A stretch of DNA of 43,029 bases, taken from the NCBI GenBank assembly GCA_027024145.1, contig JALVTF010000028.1, positions 1-43,029 on the forward strand. Reading direction: 5' to 3'. The notes below the pieces were generated by a model that saw only the letters and a list, made by a program, of their open reading frames with translations, searched no databases and was not told where the DNA came from. Both the position numbers and the translations under genes were made by a program. Positions 10,750 through 22,698 of the stretch are shown in pieces (within the stretch, counting starts at the first letter, position 1; each line of letters opens with the position of its first letter). This DNA is from Campylobacterales bacterium. Its GTDB lineage: Bacteria; Campylobacterota; Campylobacteria; Campylobacterales; Nitratiruptoraceae.

Positions 10750-10755
10750 TATAAT
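10750..10755 (+). promoter_or_regulatory. Putative -10 element (TATAAT) upstream of thyX
   Basis: TATAAT about 30 bp upstream of the thyX ATG. Confidence 0.35.
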
Positions 10756-10784
10756 AGGGCTACTTTGATTATACCAAAAGGCTC

Positions 10785-11426
10785 ATGATGAAGGTGACGC
10801 TCTTGCACCACACTCCCCTGCCCGTAGCGGCGCACGCCATTCGCACCTGTTGGCAGAGTTTCGATAAAAGCGACGGGGGAGGCCCCAAAGACCAAGAACT
10901 GATCGATCGCGTGGGAAACAAGTACAAACACGCTTCAACTCTCGAGCATCTGGTCTACACTTTCTACATCCAAGGCATCAGCCGTGCCCTACTCCAAGAG
11001 CTGGCGCGTCACCGTATGGCGAGCCTATCTGTCAAAAGCACGCGCTACACACTCAAAGAGCTTAAAAACGCCGAGCCTTTTGGCCAAGAGGATTTCGAAG
11101 AGGCGAGCCGCTACATCGTCCTTACCGGCAACGAGATGGTGGATCGCGCCAGTATCAAGGCCCTCAACGAACTGCAAAAAGTACTCAAAGCAGGCATCTC
11201 CAACGACATCGCCAAATACTGCTTGCCTGAGTGCTACAAAACCGAGCTCACCTGGACCATCAACGCACGCAGCCTCCAAAACTTCCTGGCTCTTCGCAGC
11301 TCCAAATCAGCACTATGGGAAATCCGCAAGCTCGCCTACGCCATCTTCGATGCGCTTCCCCAAGATCATAAATACCTCTACGAGCCCTACATCAACCGCG
11401 AAGGCGCAGACGCTGGGTATGGGTGA
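10785..11426 (+). CDS. thyX: FAD-dependent thymidylate synthase
   Basis: [15 protein letters not shown] ThyX signature (RHRxxSxNxxSxR-like); [19 protein letters not shown]. Confidence 0.95.
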   Translation: MMKVTLLHHTPLPVAAHAIRTCWQSFDKSDGGGPKDQELIDRVGNKYKHASTLEHLVYTFYIQGISRALLQELARHRMASLSVKSTRYTLKELKNAEPFGQEDFEEASRYIVLTGNEMVDRASIKALNELQKVLKAGISNDIAKYCLPECYKTELTWTINARSLQNFLALRSSKSALWEIRKLAYAIFDALPQDHKYLYEPYINREGADAGYG

Positions 11427-11874
11427 TGGCCACGGCCATCGCATCGGTGATATCGAGGGGTTTTATCTCTCTTTTGATACCTAAAAGGCGCTTGACCATA
11501 AAAGCTACTTGTTCTTTAGCCGCTTTACCATTGCCCGTAAGCGCCTTTTTGACCTGCAAAGGGGTGTACTCGGCAAAATTGCCGTGCTGTTGGATGATAC
11601 GCAAAGCTATGGCTCCACGAAACTGCGCCAGTTTCAAGACTGTCTGGGGATTGTAGGCATAGAAGATATCCTCCATCGCCACCTCATCGATAGTGAAATT
11701 CTCGAACACCATGTCGATGCCCTCTATCATCTGCGCCAGCTGATACTGAAAGCCTTCGGGCTTGATTTTGATAAGTCCCGCTTCGATGAGAGTGAGACTA
11801 TTTTTTTCATGTTTCACGATGGCATAGCCGAGATTGCGCGAACCCGGATCGATCCCCAAAATATGCAAGTCCAA
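11392..11874 (-). CDS. ruvC: Crossover junction endodeoxyribonuclease RuvC
   Basis: [20 protein letters not shown] ... [25 protein letters not shown] ... [12 protein letters not shown]; 3' end overlaps thyX 3' end. Confidence 0.95.
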   Translation of the reverse strand: MDLHILGIDPGSRNLGYAIVKHEKNSLTLIEAGLIKIKPEGFQYQLAQMIEGIDMVFENFTIDEVAMEDIFYAYNPQTVLKLAQFRGAIALRIIQQHGNFAEYTPLQVKKALTGNGKAAKEQVAFMVKRLLGIKREIKPLDITDAMAVAITHTQRLRLRG

Positions 11875-11879
11875 ACCTT

Positions 11880-12068
11880 TTTTTCACATATTTGCAACAT
11901 TTTTACAACGCCCAAAATTCGGTAGGCGAGAAATTAATGTTTCACGAAACTTTCACATATTTTTCACACTGTGAACAACTGCTCTTTTTTAGTATTGTAA
12001 CCAAATTTCAGGCTGGTTTGGCTACAATTAGAAAAATTATTCACATAATATGAAACTGAATTTTCACA
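11880..12068. promoter_or_regulatory. Putative oriC part 1: cluster of DnaA boxes upstream of dnaA
   Basis: TTTTTCACA 11880-11888; TTTCACA 11951-11957; TTTTTCACA 11960-11968; inverted TGTGAACAA 11970-11978; TTATTCACA 12037-12045; TTTTCACA 12061-12068; between ruvC and dnaA. Confidence 0.8.
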
Positions 12069-12080
12069 TCGAGGTGCAAC

Positions 12081-13406
12081 GTGTTGGGCGAAAAAATTTT
12101 GCAGATGCTTGGCGAAGAGATTCCCAAACAGGAGTATGAGCGCTATATCAAAAATCTCGAATTTGATGAAAAGGCCTCCAAAGTCGACTATGCCGTCTAC
12201 TTGGCACCCAATCCCTTCATCGCAAACTGGGTGAAGACAAAGTATGCAAAACAGATAGCCAAACTCTTCGCACTCGAAACCGGTATCGACACAGAAGTGG
12301 TTATCAACGTCCAAAAAGATAGACCAAAACGAAGAACTTCCAAAAAACATGCAGAGCCAACACCCTCTTCGACGAGCACCAAGATCAACCCCACCTATAC
12401 CTTCGAAAACTTCGTGGTGGGAAGCTCCAACCAGTTCGCCTACACGGCGGCCATGAGCGTGGCCGAGAAACCGGGACGCCACTACAACCCTCTCTTCATC
12501 TACGGTGGTGTGGGACTGGGAAAAACACACCTGCTGCACGCCATTGGCAACTACAATCTCAAAGACAAGACTATCATCTACGCCACTATCGAACAGTTCA
12601 TGAACGATTTTACCTACCATCTGCGCAACAAAACCATAGAAAAGTTTCGTGAAAAGTATCGCAGTTGCGATATCTTGCTCATCGACGACGTGCAGTTTCT
12701 CAGTGGCAAGGAGCGTACCCAAGAGGAGTTCTTCCACACCTTCAACGAGCTCCACAACGAACAAAAGCAGATCGTCCTTACCAGCGACAAACCGCCTAAA
12801 AAAATCGCGGGTCTCGAAGAGCGCCTCAAGAGTCGCTTCGAGTGGGGACTCATCGCCGATATCCAGCCACCCGAACTCGAGACTAAAATCGCTATCATCA
12901 AGAAAAAGTGCGAGCTCAACGGTATCCATCTGGGTGATGAGATCGTCAACTATCTGGCTGCCAATATGAACAGCAATATCCGTGAGATCGAAGGGATCAT
13001 CCTCAAACTCAACGCCTACTCGACTCTGGTTAATCAACAAATCACTATGGAGCTGGCCAAAAACGTGCTTAGCGAGCAAAAGCGCGAAGAGCAAAAGAAT
13101 ATCACTCTCAAAGATATCGTGGATGTGGTGGCGGCAGAGCTCAACGTCAAACCAAGCGAAATCAAGAGCAAATCACGCAACCGTCAGATAGTGAGTGCCA
13201 GACGCATCGTCATCTACCTCGCACGTACCCTCACCCCCAACTCCATGCCCCAGCTCGCACAGTTTTTCGGCATGAAGGACCACACATCTGTGAGCCACGC
13301 CATGAAGAAAGTCAAGGAGATGATTGAAGAGGATGAAAATTTTCGCCTCAAAATCGACGAACTGGCCAACAAAATTCGTCACAGCGTAGAGAGCAGCAGT
13401 GAATAA
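12081..13406 (+). CDS. dnaA: Chromosomal replication initiator protein DnaA
   Basis: PTYTFENFVVGSSNQFAYTAAMSVAEKPG ... FIYGGVGLGKTHLLHAIGN ... KDHTSVSHAMKK. Confidence 0.98.
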   Translation: MLGEKILQMLGEEIPKQEYERYIKNLEFDEKASKVDYAVYLAPNPFIANWVKTKYAKQIAKLFALETGIDTEVVINVQKDRPKRRTSKKHAEPTPSSTSTKINPTYTFENFVVGSSNQFAYTAAMSVAEKPGRHYNPLFIYGGVGLGKTHLLHAIGNYNLKDKTIIYATIEQFMNDFTYHLRNKTIEKFREKYRSCDILLIDDVQFLSGKERTQEEFFHTFNELHNEQKQIVLTSDKPPKKIAGLEERLKSRFEWGLIADIQPPELETKIAIIKKKCELNGIHLGDEIVNYLAANMNSNIREIEGIILKLNAYSTLVNQQITMELAKNVLSEQKREEQKNITLKDIVDVVAAELNVKPSEIKSKSRNRQIVSARRIVIYLARTLTPNSMPQLAQFFGMKDHTSVSHAMKKVKEMIEEDENFRLKIDELANKIRHSVESSSE

Positions 13407-13450
13407 AAATTTGTAGATTTTCGCGCGTTTTTTACAATTTCGCGCACTAT

Positions 13451-13515
13451 TTTTCACCCTTTCACACCAAAGTACTACTCTTACTATCTAAAAATATAAT
13501 AATATAAAGGAAAAT
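13451..13515. promoter_or_regulatory. Putative oriC part 2: DnaA boxes, trio-like repeats and AT-rich unwinding region between dnaA and dnaN
   Basis: TTTTTCACC 13451-13459, TTTCACACC 13461-13469, CTA CTC TTA CTA TCT 13476-13490, then AAAAATATAATAATATAAAGG. Confidence 0.7.
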
Positions 13516-13565
13516 TTAACGCAAATAAGAATAAAATATAAGAAATCCCTTAAACGGAGATCGTC

Positions 13566-14633
13566 ATGAAGATAGAGATCAACAAATCCCTCCTCGAACA
13601 GGTCCTCGCACAGATGCAACCATTTTTGGAAAAGAAGGATCTGAGCCAAATCACTTCCCACGTTTACCTCGAAGCGAGCGAGAATGAACTCCTCATCAAA
13701 GCGACAGACTATGAAACAGGACTCAAAACCACTATCACCGATGTCAAAGTAATCAATCCCGGCAACGCCACGGCGAACGGAAAGAAACTTCTCGATATCA
13801 TCCGCATTCTCAAAGAGGGAGAAGTCACACTCTCTACACTCGATGACACGCTTCAGATCACACAGAGTCACTCCAAGTTCAAACTCCCTATGTTCGATGC
13901 CAACGAATACCCGAAATTTCCCGCTATCGATGCACTTCCTCAAATCGACATCAAAGCGGGAGAGTTCATCTCCTCACTCAAAAAGATCACCCCGGCCATT
14001 GACACCAACAACCCAAAATTCGAACTCAACGGTGCACTCATCGATATCAAGGAAGACAAAATCAACTTCGTGGCCACGGATACCAGACGCCTCGCTATTG
14101 TGACCCTCGAACAAACCATGGAAAAGAGTTTCAATCTCATTATCCCCAAAAAAGCGATCATCGAAATCCAAAAGCTCTTCTTCGACGACATCTCCATGTA
14201 TTATGACGAAACATATCTCATCATCAAAAGCGGCAGCTATCTCTTTTTTACCAAACTGATCAACGGGAAATTTCCCGACTACGAACGCATCATTCCCAAA
14301 TCTCTCAACTACAAACTCGCACTTCCCAAAGACAAGATGGTGGAAGCGATCAAACAGATCACCATAGTCTCCAATGAAATTAAGCTTACATTCTTAAAAG
14401 ATCGCATCATATTCAAAAGCCTTTCCCAAGAAAACATCGAAGCACAAACAGAGTTGGAAGTGGCCACACCTTTTGAAGAGAAATTCGTCATGGCCGTCAA
14501 TAGTCGCTACATTCTCGATTTTCTCAACAATATCGAAACAAACAGCTTCGAAATGGGCATCAACGAAGCCGAACTTCCATTCGTCCTCACAAGTGAAAAC
14601 TTCACAACTATCGTCATGCCCATCGTCATCTAA
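13566..14633 (+). CDS. dnaN: DNA polymerase III subunit beta (sliding clamp)
   Basis: 355 aa following dnaA; MKIEINKSLLEQVLAQMQPFLEKKDLSQITSHVYLEA; FVATDTRRLAIV; C-terminal VMPIVI. Confidence 0.95.
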   Translation: MKIEINKSLLEQVLAQMQPFLEKKDLSQITSHVYLEASENELLIKATDYETGLKTTITDVKVINPGNATANGKKLLDIIRILKEGEVTLSTLDDTLQITQSHSKFKLPMFDANEYPKFPAIDALPQIDIKAGEFISSLKKITPAIDTNNPKFELNGALIDIKEDKINFVATDTRRLAIVTLEQTMEKSFNLIIPKKAIIEIQKLFFDDISMYYDETYLIIKSGSYLFFTKLINGKFPDYERIIPKSLNYKLALPKDKMVEAIKQITIVSNEIKLTFLKDRIIFKSLSQENIEAQTELEVATPFEEKFVMAVNSRYILDFLNNIETNSFEMGINEAELPFVLTSENFTTIVMPIVI

Positions 14634-14642
14634 GGAAGGTAA

Positions 14643-16970
<2,328 letters not shown>

Positions 16971-18404
16971 GTGTTTTCACTCCAGCAAGATCGCAAACGC
17001 AAATTCCTGTTAGCGCTGCGCACTGCGGTGCCCGTAGCGCTTTTGATACTGCTTTTGGGTTATGCGACTCTGAGCGAGCACCGCTCCATGCTCTACAACG
17101 CAGCGATCCTCGCTGCTGGACTCTTCGCTTCGGTATACTTTATCTTCTTTATGATATTTTCCTCTTCGCGCGAGGAGATTCTCGACGATATCACCGATAC
17201 CTTCGACCGCCACTTCTTCGAATCTTTTCTATCTCGGCATTGCAAACCGGACCGCCACGTTTTAGTGCTGATAAGCGTCGATAACATCAAAGAGATTAAT
17301 GAACGCTACGGCATAGAAAACGGTGACAAGGTGCTTAGGAAGTTCGCATATCTTGTGGATGATTATTTCGCCCACTTTTTTGGACATGTGCCCATCGGGC
17401 GGATCCGTGCGGGAGACTTTTTGCTGCTGGTACCGCGAAGAGGCGATATCGAGCAGATTCTTGGGAAGTTTTTAGAGGAGTTCGACCACAGTTTCATCGA
17501 CAATATCGAAATAAAACTTTTTGCCACCTCCGAAGAGTGCAGCCACACCGAAATCAGACGTCTGATCGATCATCTGTATGAAGATCTGCACTACTGCAAA
17601 GGCCGCTGCAAAACATCCACCAAACGCGACGTGGTGGCCAGACGCAAAAAAGAGAACGCCGACGAGTTCGAGCGCTTCATCCAAGAGCGCGTCATGCATC
17701 GCGATATCGCGCTTTTGTACCAGCCGATACTTTCGACCAAAACGGATCGCTACGATATGTGCGAAATCATTGTCAAGCTCGTAGATGAAGAGGGCAATAT
17801 CATCCATCCCAGCCAGTTTATCCCTATCATCAACAGGCTCGGGCTCGAAAACGAGTTCGATCTGGCAATTGCACAAAGGCTCCTGGAGCAGATCCGCCAG
17901 TTCGATCTCCCCCATATAGCCTATAGTCTCAACATCTCCCCCTACTCCGTGCGCAACAGGAATTTCACCCAAAACTTTTTCGCCCTCTTTTTGCGGTACG
18001 ATTTCGATCCCAAAAATCTCGTTATCGAGCTCTTTGAAAACAGCATCTACAAAGATGTGAAATTTTACAAACGCATCATCGATCTCTATCGATCCAAAGG
18101 TTTTGCCATAGCCTTCGACAATTTCGGTGCTTGCAACGCGGCTGTGGAGTACATCAAGACGATCGATGTGGATTTTGTCCATTTCGATAAATTTTTTACC
18201 AAACGTATCGAAGAGGAGCGCTACAGGGTGCTTTTAGAAAACTGGATAGAATCGCTCCATGCCCTTGGCATCCAAAGCGTGGTAAAATTCATAGATAGTG
18301 AAACGTTAGTGGAGAAGTTTCGCGCTATGGGCGTGGACTATCTGGAAGGCTACGCCATAGCCAAACCAATGCTGCCTGAAGAATTCAACCAATGGAGGGG
18401 ATGA
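16971..18404 (+). CDS. GGDEF/EAL-type protein with apparently degenerate catalytic motifs
   Basis: N-terminal TM segments; GGDEF position reads RAGDFLLLV; EAL-like region YQPIL...MCEIIVKL...SLNIS...IELFENSI...IAFDNFG...VDFVHFD; GTG start assumed. Confidence 0.75.
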   Translation: MFSLQQDRKRKFLLALRTAVPVALLILLLGYATLSEHRSMLYNAAILAAGLFASVYFIFFMIFSSSREEILDDITDTFDRHFFESFLSRHCKPDRHVLVLISVDNIKEINERYGIENGDKVLRKFAYLVDDYFAHFFGHVPIGRIRAGDFLLLVPRRGDIEQILGKFLEEFDHSFIDNIEIKLFATSEECSHTEIRRLIDHLYEDLHYCKGRCKTSTKRDVVARRKKENADEFERFIQERVMHRDIALLYQPILSTKTDRYDMCEIIVKLVDEEGNIIHPSQFIPIINRLGLENEFDLAIAQRLLEQIRQFDLPHIAYSLNISPYSVRNRNFTQNFFALFLRYDFDPKNLVIELFENSIYKDVKFYKRIIDLYRSKGFAIAFDNFGACNAAVEYIKTIDVDFVHFDKFFTKRIEEERYRVLLENWIESLHALGIQSVVKFIDSETLVEKFRAMGVDYLEGYAIAKPMLPEEFNQWRG

Positions 18405-18793
18405 TGAAATATGGTGAAAAAGAGATAAAAGAGTTCGATCCCGATAAGGACCTGGAGATCTGGCCCAACAAACACGAAAAGAACTACCGTATCAAAATCA
18501 CATTGCCTGAATTTAGCTGCCTGTGTCCACGCAGCGGCTATCCAGATTACGCTACGATGCATCTGGAGTACATTCCCGACAAATACGTGGTAGAACTCAA
18601 AGCCCTCAAACTCTACATCAACTCCTTTCGCGATCGCTATATCTCCCATGAAGATAGCGCCAACGAAATCTTCGATACGCTCTATGAAAAGCTCAAACCC
18701 CGCTCTATGAAGCTCGTGGCCGATTTCAATCCCCGAGGTAACGTCCACACTGTCATCGAAATCGATAGCGAAGAGATAACAAAACAGCGATGA
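18401..18793 (+). CDS. queF: NADPH-dependent 7-cyano-7-deazaguanine reductase QueF
   Basis: EFSCLCPRSGYPDYATMHLEYIPDKYVVELKALKLYINSFRDRYISHEDSANEIFDTL. Confidence 0.95.
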   Translation: MMKYGEKEIKEFDPDKDLEIWPNKHEKNYRIKITLPEFSCLCPRSGYPDYATMHLEYIPDKYVVELKALKLYINSFRDRYISHEDSANEIFDTLYEKLKPRSMKLVADFNPRGNVHTVIEIDSEEITKQR

Positions 18794-20379
18794 TCTATGA
18801 TGTAGCGATAATTGGCAGCGGTATAGCGGGACTGAGCGCTGCTCTTAGAGCCAAAGAGCTTGGCAAAGATGTGGTGGTGGTGACCAAGAAGTACCCTACC
18901 CAGGCTCAAAGCTCTATGGCCCAGGGGGGTATAAACGCCGCTTTGAGCGAAGAAGATTCTGTGGAGGCGCATATCGCAGATACACTGCGCTCCGCAGCGG
19001 GTCTGTCTGATGAGGGGGTGGTACGCTACGTGTGCGAGAGTGCGCCCGAGGCGATCGCGTGGCTCGATTATCTCGGCACGCCATTTAGTCGCAAAGGCGC
19101 ATCCATCGCTCAGCGCCCTTTGGGCGGTGCGTCGGCTGCGAGGGCCTGTTACGCCCAGGACTATACTGGGCTTAAGATCTTGCATACTCTCTATGACAAC
19201 TGCCTCAAAGCGGGCGTGAAGTTTATGAGTGAAAAGTTTTTGCTCAATATCATTATTGAAGACAATATCGCCAAAGGGGTGACGCTGCTTAATATCCGCA
19301 CATCCCAGGTAGAGCAGCTGCTATCAAAAGCCGTGGTGCTGGCTAGCGGAGGATATGCCAAAATCTACGGCGCTTTTAGTACCAACGGCTACGGCTCTTA
19401 CGGCGAGGGGCTCGCTGCGGCCATGCGTGCGGGAGCGGTGCTCAGCGACTTGGAGTTCGTGCAGTTTCACCCGACAGCTCTCGCAAAAAGCTCCATCCTC
19501 ATTAGCGAAGCGGCCAGAGGTTTGGGGGCGAAGATCGTAGACGGCAAAGGGGAGCGCTTCTGTGACGAACTGGCCACCCGTGACGAGCTGGCACGCGCCA
19601 TCTGGGCCAAGATCGAAGAGGGCCAAGAGGTCTATCTCGATATGCGCGGTCTCGGTGAGGAGCTATTGATGCGTGAGCTTCCCCAAGAGCGCAAACTCGC
19701 ACGCATCTACGAAGGTGTCGATCCGCTGCAAGAGCCTGTGCCGATACGCTCCGCAGCCCACTACTCTATGGGCGGCATCGATGTGGATATCGACGGTAAG
19801 ACCTCCATAAAGGGTCTCTTCGCATGTGGCGAGTGTGCCAACGCCAAGCTCCACGGCGCCAACCGCTTAGGGGGCAATTCGCTGCTTGAGACCGTGGTGC
19901 TGGGACGCCGCACGGGTGAGAGCGCTACAATGTGCCACAACGAAGTGGAAGAAAAAACCTATGAGCGCACCCGTATCGATACCGATTTCGTGCGAGCCGT
20001 CTTTGGATTGCCCAATCAGATAGATTTCATGGAGCGTCAGGAGTTTTTGCATAAGGTGCTTTACAACAACGCCGGCATAGTGCGCGAAGAATTAGCTATG
20101 AAAGGGGTGCTCTCACTCATCCGCCAGCACCAAAGAGAGCTGGCCTTCATGGGGATTCGCGACAAATCGCCTATCTACAACACCGAGCTGGTGCGCTTCA
20201 TCGAGTATGGCAATATCTTGGAGCTTGCAGAAGCGATGGTAGTGGCAGCTTTGCAGCGCAACGAGTCGCGCGGTGCCCACTATCGCAAGGACCATCCCGA
20301 ACCCAAAGAGCATTTCAAAGCCCATTCGCATGTATGGAAAGAGGATGGTGTTTTGTGTGCCGATTTTAAGGAGGTGTGA
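18790..20379 (+). CDS. Succinate dehydrogenase/fumarate reductase flavoprotein subunit
   Basis: FAD motif AIIGSGIAGLSAAL; QFHPTAL; HYSMGGIDVDIDGKTSIKGLFACGECANAKLHGANRLGGNSLLE. Confidence 0.9.
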   Translation: MIYDVAIIGSGIAGLSAALRAKELGKDVVVVTKKYPTQAQSSMAQGGINAALSEEDSVEAHIADTLRSAAGLSDEGVVRYVCESAPEAIAWLDYLGTPFSRKGASIAQRPLGGASAARACYAQDYTGLKILHTLYDNCLKAGVKFMSEKFLLNIIIEDNIAKGVTLLNIRTSQVEQLLSKAVVLASGGYAKIYGAFSTNGYGSYGEGLAAAMRAGAVLSDLEFVQFHPTALAKSSILISEAARGLGAKIVDGKGERFCDELATRDELARAIWAKIEEGQEVYLDMRGLGEELLMRELPQERKLARIYEGVDPLQEPVPIRSAAHYSMGGIDVDIDGKTSIKGLFACGECANAKLHGANRLGGNSLLETVVLGRRTGESATMCHNEVEEKTYERTRIDTDFVRAVFGLPNQIDFMERQEFLHKVLYNNAGIVREELAMKGVLSLIRQHQRELAFMGIRDKSPIYNTELVRFIEYGNILELAEAMVVAALQRNESRGAHYRKDHPEPKEHFKAHSHVWKEDGVLCADFKEV

Positions 20380-21080
20380 TGAGGCTTCGCATCAGACGCT
20401 ACCATCCCCACTTCGAGCCGCCAAGCATCGATATGGAGTATGAAATCAGCGGTGGCGGCACGCTTTTGGAAGCCCTCGAAGAGATCAAGCAAAAAAGAGA
20501 TAGGACGCTGAGTTTCTCATCGATGTGCCGTAGCGGCGTGTGCGGCAGCTGTGCCGTGCGCGTCAACGGCAAGGAGGAACTTGCTTGTACCTACAAGCCC
20601 AAAGATGGCGACTATATCGAGCCACTATCGGTCGTGGGGGTATTGCGTGATCTTATAGGAGATTTTAATAGTTCTTTGGCTACACTAAAAAAAGCACATG
20701 CCTATCCTGTGCAGATGCATAGTGGTATGAGCGAAGAGGATGAGCGCCAAATTGAGCGCCAGAGCGATTGTATCCTCTGTGTTAGCTGCTACAGCAGCTG
20801 TCCGGTGTATGAGACGAACCCTTCCTTTTTAGGACCCTTTGCGCTTTCGCGTGCCTATCGCTATGTGGCCGATAGCCGCGAAGAGAACAAAAAAGCGCAT
20901 ATCGATGCCGTGTTGCAAAACGGTATCTGGGACTGTACGCTCTGTGGCAACTGCACGGCAGTTTGTCCGCAAGGGATCGATCCCAAAAACGACATCGTGC
21001 TTTTGCAAAGCTGGGCGGCCAAGTTTGGTCATCTTAATCCCAATCTCGGGAATTTTGGAAGTTTTGGATTGGAGTTTTGA
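20376..21080 (+). CDS. Succinate dehydrogenase/fumarate reductase iron-sulfur subunit
   Basis: [2Fe-2S] MCRSGVCGSCAVRVNG; CILCVSCYSSCP and CTLCGNCTAVCPQGIDP clusters. Confidence 0.92.
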   Translation: MMRLRIRRYHPHFEPPSIDMEYEISGGGTLLEALEEIKQKRDRTLSFSSMCRSGVCGSCAVRVNGKEELACTYKPKDGDYIEPLSVVGVLRDLIGDFNSSLATLKKAHAYPVQMHSGMSEEDERQIERQSDCILCVSCYSSCPVYETNPSFLGPFALSRAYRYVADSREENKKAHIDAVLQNGIWDCTLCGNCTAVCPQGIDPKNDIVLLQSWAAKFGHLNPNLGNFGSFGLEF

Positions 21081-21751
21081 TGGAGAGAGAACAGTACGAT
21101 ATCGAGCTCTTCTCGGCCGTTCCCAAATTCATCATCGACGATATCAACCGCTACGGCAAAATAGTGGAATACTATAAAAATATGCCCGCTATGAGCAGTG
21201 ACGATACGATGAAGTACTTCTACTTCATCATCGAAGGGCGCATCAAGGTCTATCAATTCAACTTCGAAACCTCCAAAGAGCAAACCATCAAAATCCTCTC
21301 GCGCGGTGATATGTTCGATGTGATCGTCCTCATGGACGAAAAACCCCACGAGGTGATCACCCACACCTATGAAGATAGCAAGGCACTACAGGTGCCGCTG
21401 GAGCGGGTGCGCGAGTGGATCAACACCAATACCGATTTTCGCAAGCTCTTCATGCGCTACGTAGCCGGCGAGATGCGCAATCTCGAAGAGTTAGCCACGG
21501 ATCTAAGTCTCCTTGATACCTCCACGAGATTTATCAAGCTGCTTCTTAAGCACTTCGATCCACAAAGTGCCAAACTCCGCCTCATCCATGACCTCCCCCA
21601 CGAAGAGTTAGCATCCCTCATCGGTACGGTCCGTCACGTGGTCAACCGTCACATCCAAGAGCTCAAGAAAGATGGCTCACTGGAAGTGGAGCGCAAAAAG
21701 ATCAAACTCACCAACATTGCCAACCTCCTCGATAGATTGCAACTAAAGTAG
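21080..21751 (+). CDS. Crp/Fnr family transcriptional regulator
   Basis: cNMP-binding-like N-terminus and HTH LPHEELASLIGTVRHVVNRHIQELKKDGSLEVERKKIKL. Confidence 0.9.
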   Translation: MEREQYDIELFSAVPKFIIDDINRYGKIVEYYKNMPAMSSDDTMKYFYFIIEGRIKVYQFNFETSKEQTIKILSRGDMFDVIVLMDEKPHEVITHTYEDSKALQVPLERVREWINTNTDFRKLFMRYVAGEMRNLEELATDLSLLDTSTRFIKLLLKHFDPQSAKLRLIHDLPHEELASLIGTVRHVVNRHIQELKKDGSLEVERKKIKLTNIANLLDRLQLK

Positions 21752-21812
21752 CAGTATAATTTACCAAATCGGACTAAAATTTTATCGACCCAAAAATATC
21801 AAGGAGGTTGGA

Positions 21813-22688
21813 ATGAAAAGACTACTTGTCTCATTCGTAGCGGCCGGCCTATTGGTAAGCGGTGCTTTCGCTTCTGCACAAACGAAAGCGGAATCCAACA
21901 AAGCTATCGCTCAGGCCAAAGCGAAGGTCCAAAAGGAGCAAAAGGAGCTCCATATCGTCAAAGAGGCTGTGGAAGCCGTGGCTCTTACCAACAAGGTGCT
22001 CGCTGAGTTGGATAAAGGCAACAAAGACCAGGCCATCAAGGACTTGGAAAAAGCTATCGGCAAGCTCGAAGTGGTGCTGAGTGCTCCCAAAGCCCCCGCA
22101 CTCATCCCAATCGATAGCTCCGTAGAGGTGGTCGATTTTCCTGGAACGCTGGACGATATCAAGACAGCGGTTATCAGTGCCAAAGCGCTCCTATCTGAAA
22201 ACAAGATCCAAGAAGCGCGACGTATCCTCGATACACTGCGCAGCGAAATCGATCTAAAAATCATCAATCTGCCTTTGGCATCCTATCCGGCAGCATTGAA
22301 ACTGGCGGCCAAGTTCTTGCACGAAGGTCGTATAGATGAGGCCAAGAACGTGCTCAACCAAGCGCTGGCTACCTTCGTGGAGGTGGATGTGATTACTCCT
22401 ATTCCGCTTCTGCAAGCGATCCATCTGGTAGAAGTGGCCAAAACTGAGGCCAAAAAGGATAAAAAAGAGGCGCTGGATCTCTTGGCACAAGCCAAACATG
22501 ACCTCAAAAAAGCCGAAGCTCTGGGTTATACCAGCGATTCGGATACTACATACAAGATGCTCGAAGATATGATCGAAAAGGTAGAAAAAGAGGTCAAAGG
22601 CAAAAACAGAGCCGAAAAACTCTTTGATGAGCTGATCGCAAAACTCAAAGAGTTCAAAGAAAAAGCCATCAAAACACGCAATAAATAA
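21813..22688 (+). CDS. YfdX-like family exported protein
   Basis: Signal peptide MKRLLVSFVAAGLLVSGAFA; KAIAQAKAKVQKEQKELHIVKEAVEAVALTNKVLAELDKGNKDQAIKDLEKAIGKLEVVL typical of YfdX; strong SD AAGGAGGTT. Confidence 0.8.
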   Translation: MKRLLVSFVAAGLLVSGAFASAQTKAESNKAIAQAKAKVQKEQKELHIVKEAVEAVALTNKVLAELDKGNKDQAIKDLEKAIGKLEVVLSAPKAPALIPIDSSVEVVDFPGTLDDIKTAVISAKALLSENKIQEARRILDTLRSEIDLKIINLPLASYPAALKLAAKFLHEGRIDEAKNVLNQALATFVEVDVITPIPLLQAIHLVEVAKTEAKKDKKEALDLLAQAKHDLKKAEALGYTSDSDTTYKMLEDMIEKVEKEVKGKNRAEKLFDELIAKLKEFKEKAIKTRNK

Positions 22689-22698
22689 GGAGAGAAAA

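Noticed and set aside
11964-13094. 376-aa minus-strand ORF opposite dnaA
   Set aside because: Antisense frame; dnaA is unambiguous.
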